From Pasteurella canis (GTDB lineage Bacteria; Pseudomonadota; Gammaproteobacteria; Enterobacterales; Pasteurellaceae): 64,000 nt of DNA. The stretch spans positions 1-64,000 of the forward strand of contig NZ_UGTV01000015.1 of the NCBI RefSeq assembly GCF_900454865.1. Direction: 5' to 3'. Within the stretch, counting starts at the first letter, position 1. Each line of letters begins with the position of its first letter. Shown here piece after piece: positions 60,089 to 64,000 of this stretch. Both the position numbers and the translations under genes were made by a program. The notes beneath the pieces were generated by a model. It had not been told where the DNA came from. It was given only the letters and a program-made list of their open reading frames with translations, and searched no databases.

Positions 60089-63000
60089 ATGTTACAAATT
60101 TTTCGTGGTTCTCCTGCACTTTCTGAATTTCGCTTAAATCAATTGGCAATGACTTTCCAAAAATCTACTTTGCCTGTGAAATCTTGTTATGCAAAATATT
60201 TACATTTTGCTCATTTAACTGAAGGCTTAACAGAAGAAGAAACGGCGAAGTTAGAGCAGTTATTGCATTATGGACCAACGCTCGCTGAACATGAACCTGT
60301 AGGAGAATGTTTCATCGTGATCCCTCGTATTGGGACAATTTCTTCTTGGTCATCAAAAGCAACAGACATTGCGCATAATTGTGGGTTAAATAAAGTGAAT
60401 CGTTTAGAGCGTGGTCTTGCATTTTATTTTGAACTTGACCGCACTTTATCGAGTGAAGAACAACAAAAATTGGTTTCGCATATTCACGATAGAATGTTAG
60501 AAGGTATTATTCGCAATGCAGAAGATGCGAAAGTGTTATTTGACCAACAAGAACCGAAGCCATTTACGACAGTCGATATTCTTACTGGCGGTCGTCAAGC
60601 GTTAGAAAATGCGAATGTAGAATTAGGTTTGGCTTTAGCAGAAGATGAAATTGATTATTTAGTGGAAAATTTCACTGCACTTGGGCGTAACCCAAATGAT
60701 ATCGAACTCTATATGTTTGCACAGGCAAACTCTGAACATTGCCGCCATAAAATTTTTAATGCAGATTGGATCATCGATGGCGAAAAACAAGAAAAATCCT
60801 TGTTTAAAATGATTAAAAATACGTTTGAGAAAACGCCAGATCACGTTCTCTCTGCTTATAAAGATAATGCTGCGGTGATGGAGGGCTCAAAAGTCGGACG
60901 TTTCTTCCCTGATCAAGATGGGCAGTATCGCTACCACAATGAAGATGCACATATCTTAATGAAAGTGGAAACCCATAACCACCCAACTGCGATTTCACCG
61001 TTCCCAGGAGCTGCCACAGGTTCTGGTGGTGAGATCCGTGATGAGGGGGCAACAGGTCGTGGTGCAAAACCAAAAGCCGGTTTAGTAGGTTTTTCTGTGT
61101 CTAACCTAGTGATCCCCGGTTTTGAGCAACCTTGGGAAAATCCCGTTTCTAAACCAAATCGTATTGCCTCTGCGCTCGATATTATGATCGAAGGACCTTT
61201 AGGTGGCGCGGCATTTAACAACGAATTTGGGCGCCCAGCATTATTAGGTTATTTCCGTACTTATGAAGAAAAAGTGAATAGTTTTGCGGGTGAAGAAGTA
61301 CGTGGCTATCACAAACCCATTATGTTAGCAGGCGGTATTGGTAATATTCGTGCAGAACATGTTCAAAAAGGCGAAATCCCTGTAGGGGCAAAATTAATTG
61401 TCTTAGGTGGTCCTGCGATGAATATCGGTTTAGGCGGTGGGGCAGCTTCCTCTATGGCTTCTGGTAAATCAAAAGAAGATTTGGATTTTGCTTCTGTACA
61501 ACGTGATAACCCAGAAATGGAGCGTCGCTGCCAAGAAGTGATTGATCGTTGCTGGCAGTTAGGTGAGGACAACCCTATTTTATTTATTCATGATGTCGGC
61601 GCAGGTGGTTTATCAAATGCGATGCCAGAATTAGTACACGATGGTGGGCGTGGTGGTAAATTTGAATTACGCAAGATTTTAAGCGATGAGCGTGGCATGA
61701 GCCCGTTAGAAATTTGGTGTAACGAATCACAAGAACGCTATGTGTTAGCTGTTTCTCCTGAAAAATTGGCATTATTTACCGCACTTTGTGAGCGTGAACG
61801 TGCGCCATTTGCGGTGATTGGTGAAGCGACGGAACAGGAACATTTAACCTTACACGATGAGCATTTCGGTAATGCCCCAATCGATTTACCAATGAACGTG
61901 TTATTGGGTAAAACGCCGAAAATGACCCGTGATGTGAAATCAAAAACCGTAGAAGGTACGGCTATAGATCAATCACAAATTGACTTAAAAGAAGCGTTCC
62001 ATCGTGTGTTACGCCTACCTGTGGTGGCAGAAAAAACTTTCTTAATTACTATTGGTGACCGCTCTGTAACTGGTATGGTGGCGCGTGATCAAATGGTGGG
62101 TCCATGGCAAATCCCTGTGGCAGACTGTGCAGTAACGACAGCAAGTTTAGATAGTTATCACGGTGAAGCCATGTCAATGGGTGAACGTGCGCCCGTAGCA
62201 TTATTGGACTTCGCTGCTTCAGCACGTTTAGCGGTAGCAGAATCCATTACCAACATTGCAGCAACTAACATTGGTGACATCAAGCGCATTAAATTGTCGG
62301 CGAACTGGATGTCTGCTGCAGGTCACGAAGGTGAAGATGCTGGCTTATACCAAGCAGTAAAAGCAGTCGGTGAAAAGTTATGTCCACAACTTGGCTTAAC
62401 TATTCCAGTGGGCAAAGACTCGATGTCAATGAAAACCACTTGGAACGAAAACGGCGAACAAAAAACGGTTACTGCACCATTATCACTTGTCATCAGTGCA
62501 TTCGCACGTGTAGAAGATGTGCGTAAAACCGTGACACCACAATTACGCACCGATAAAGGACACAGCCGCTTATTATTAATTGACTTAGGGGAAGGCAAAA
62601 ATCGCCTAGGGGCAACCGCACTTGCCCAAGTGCATAAACAACTTGGTGATAAACCTGCTGATGTAGTGAACGTTGAAAACTTGAAAAACTTCTTCAATGC
62701 CATGCAAGCCTTGGTAGCAGAGCAAAAATTATTGGCGTACCACGATCGTTCAGATGGTGGTTTAATCACGACCCTCGCGGAAATGGCGTTTGCGGGTAAC
62801 TGTGGTTTATCGATCCATATCAGCGCATTAGGCGATAACGATCTTGCGGTGTTATTTAACGAAGAATTAGGCGCGGTGATTCAAGTGCGCGAGAGCGATT
62901 TAAGCTATGTGCGTGAGGTGTTATCACAGCATGGCTTAATTCACTTAACTAAAGAATTAGGGGAAGTGACGACAGAAGATCGCATCGAAATTTCTCGCGG

Positions 63001-63982
63001 CACTAAATTATTATTCAGCCAAAAACGTTCTGAATTACGTGGTATTTGGGCAGAATTAACCCATCAAATGCAACGTCTACGTGACAATCCAGAATGTGCC
63101 GACCAAGAGTTTGCGGCAAAAAAAGATCCGGAAAACAAAGGCTTCTCTGCCCATTTAACCTACGACATTCACGAAGATATCGCCGCACCTTATATTGCCA
63201 CAGGCAAGAAACCACGCATTGCAATCTTGCGTGAACAAGGGGTTAACAGCCATTACGAAATGGCTGCTGCCTTTGATCGTGCAGGCTTTGAGGCGATTGA
63301 TGTACACATGAGCGATTTACATAACGCTCGCTACAACTTAAAAGAGTTCAATGCGTTAGTGGCATGTGGTGGCTTCTCTTATGGTGATGTACTTGGTGCA
63401 GGTGGCGGTTGGGCAAAATCGATCTTATTTAACCCAATGTTGCGTGATCAATTTAGCGAATTCTTTGCTAATCCAAACACCCTCACCTTAGGGGTGTGTA
63501 ACGGTTGCCAAATGGTTTCCAACCTTGCTGAAATTATCCCGGGTACAGACGCTTGGCCACGTTTCGTGCGTAATAAATCTGAACGTTTCGAAGCTCGTGC
63601 GGCATTAGTGCGTATTAATGAAACCAAATCACTTTGGTTCCAAGGCATGGCTGGTTCACATATGCCAATCGCGGTTTCACACGGTGAAGGACGTGTCGAG
63701 TTCAAACACGATAAACAGTTACAGATGTTAAAAGATCAAAACTTAATCGTAGCACAATACATCGACAACAACCTCAACCCAACAGAAATCTACCCAGCCA
63801 ACCCAAACGGTTCAGTGGAAGGTATCACCGCATTGTCTAACCAAGACGGACGCGTCGCCATCATGATGCCACACCCAGAGCGAGTATTCCGCACGGTTTC
63901 TAACTCATGGCACCCAGAAGATTGGAGTGAAGATGGGGCATGGATGAGATTGTTCCGAAATGTACGTGTTGCGTTGAAATAA
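60089..63982 (+). CDS. purL: Phosphoribosylformylglycinamidine synthase (FGAM synthase)
   Basis: PurL converts FGAR and glutamine to FGAM, the fourth step of purine synthesis. The 1297-residue large-type enzyme combines an N-terminal domain, two AIRS-like ATP domains (with [34 protein letters not shown]) and a C-terminal glutaminase with the nucleophile in GVCNGCQM and a catalytic His/Glu in MPHPERVF. A PurR operator lies 69 bases before the start. Codon use changes along the gene, becoming richer in C-ending codons in the last third. The gene is complete; 18 bases remain after it. Confidence 0.98.
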   Translation: MLQIFRGSPALSEFRLNQLAMTFQKSTLPVKSCYAKYLHFAHLTEGLTEEETAKLEQLLHYGPTLAEHEPVGECFIVIPRIGTISSWSSKATDIAHNCGLNKVNRLERGLAFYFELDRTLSSEEQQKLVSHIHDRMLEGIIRNAEDAKVLFDQQEPKPFTTVDILTGGRQALENANVELGLALAEDEIDYLVENFTALGRNPNDIELYMFAQANSEHCRHKIFNADWIIDGEKQEKSLFKMIKNTFEKTPDHVLSAYKDNAAVMEGSKVGRFFPDQDGQYRYHNEDAHILMKVETHNHPTAISPFPGAATGSGGEIRDEGATGRGAKPKAGLVGFSVSNLVIPGFEQPWENPVSKPNRIASALDIMIEGPLGGAAFNNEFGRPALLGYFRTYEEKVNSFAGEEVRGYHKPIMLAGGIGNIRAEHVQKGEIPVGAKLIVLGGPAMNIGLGGGAASSMASGKSKEDLDFASVQRDNPEMERRCQEVIDRCWQLGEDNPILFIHDVGAGGLSNAMPELVHDGGRGGKFELRKILSDERGMSPLEIWCNESQERYVLAVSPEKLALFTALCERERAPFAVIGEATEQEHLTLHDEHFGNAPIDLPMNVLLGKTPKMTRDVKSKTVEGTAIDQSQIDLKEAFHRVLRLPVVAEKTFLITIGDRSVTGMVARDQMVGPWQIPVADCAVTTASLDSYHGEAMSMGERAPVALLDFAASARLAVAESITNIAATNIGDIKRIKLSANWMSAAGHEGEDAGLYQAVKAVGEKLCPQLGLTIPVGKDSMSMKTTWNENGEQKTVTAPLSLVISAFARVEDVRKTVTPQLRTDKGHSRLLLIDLGEGKNRLGATALAQVHKQLGDKPADVVNVENLKNFFNAMQALVAEQKLLAYHDRSDGGLITTLAEMAFAGNCGLSIHISALGDNDLAVLFNEELGAVIQVRESDLSYVREVLSQHGLIHLTKELGEVTTEDRIEISRGTKLLFSQKRSELRGIWAELTHQMQRLRDNPECADQEFAAKKDPENKGFSAHLTYDIHEDIAAPYIATGKKPRIAILREQGVNSHYEMAAAFDRAGFEAIDVHMSDLHNARYNLKEFNALVACGGFSYGDVLGAGGGWAKSILFNPMLRDQFSEFFANPNTLTLGVCNGCQMVSNLAEIIPGTDAWPRFVRNKSERFEARAALVRINETKSLWFQGMAGSHMPIAVSHGEGRVEFKHDKQLQMLKDQNLIVAQYIDNNLNPTEIYPANPNGSVEGITALSNQDGRVAIMMPHPERVFRTVSNSWHPEDWSEDGAWMRLFRNVRVALK

Positions 63983-64000
63983 TGAATAAAAGCCACACCT

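Overview
The window looks like chromosomal DNA from a naturally transformable gamma-proteobacterium of the family Pasteurellaceae (the Haemophilus / Pasteurella / Histophilus / Aggregatibacter group). Three things point there: AT-rich DNA; many copies of the 9-base 'Hin-type' DNA uptake signal AAGTGCGGT and its complement ACCGCACTT, inside genes and as inverted pairs in terminators; and gene neighbourhoods typical of the family. The species cannot be named from the sequence alone. Base 1 is the A of the dnaA start codon, so the coordinates appear to begin at dnaA. Nothing suggests a prophage, insertion sequence, CRISPR array or integrative element; almost everything is housekeeping DNA.

Layout. 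1-3.6 kb: dnaA-dnaN-recF. 3.6-7.8 kb (minus strand): a SAM methyltransferase, crp, yheU, slmA, dut, coaBC. 8-10.2 kb: radC, rpmB-rpmG, mutM. 10.4-13.9 kb: rpmE (minus), priA, ftsN. 14-19.5 kb: a TetR regulator and an RND efflux operon with a free-methionine-sulfoxide-reductase-like GAF gene between the adaptor and pump genes. 19.6-21.8 kb: a PerM-type membrane protein, yfgD, arfA with a hairpin over its 3' end, and a small unknown gene. 21.9-26.3 kb: argCBH divergent from argE over candidate ArgR boxes. 26.4-29.4 kb: an orphan glycosyltransferase, three tandem tRNA-Val(UAC), gltX, tRNA-Ala(GGC). 29.7-34.7 kb: pnp-nlpI-deaD. 34.8-37.8 kb: a molybdate ABC operon (modABC-modD) behind a near-consensus ModE box. 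38-40.5 kb: groS-groL with a sigma-32 promoter, and fxsA. 40.7-44 kb: an AbgT/MtrF-type transporter whose N-terminus is broken at an A9 tract, and aspA with a CRP/FNR-type site. 44.1-49.1 kb: glyQ and glyS separated by four small genes. 49.4-55.4 kb: a DUF2254 membrane protein, menB, a tiny membrane-protein gene, menC, aroQ, accB-accC. 55.5-64 kb: yhdT-panF, prmA, dusB-fis, purL behind a consensus PurR box.

How the genes fit together. Replication and repair (dnaA, dnaN, recF, radC, mutM, priA), division (slmA, ftsN), translation and ribosome rescue (rpmB, rpmG, rpmE, gltX, glyQS, arfA, prmA, dusB, tRNAs), RNA decay (pnp, deaD), arginine, menaquinone, shikimate, fatty-acid and purine synthesis, and global regulators (crp, fis) are all present. 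Several circuits can be read from the DNA: ArgR on argCBH/argE, ModE on modABCD, sigma-32 on groSL, CRP/FNR on aspA, PurR on purL, and a TetR-type operator on the efflux operon. No clearly new defence or mobile system was found. The points most worth a second look are the homopolymer-broken MtrF-like gene, the reductase gene inside the efflux operon, the arfA hairpin with its stop codon in the loop, and the small unknown genes in the menBC and glyQS neighbourhoods.
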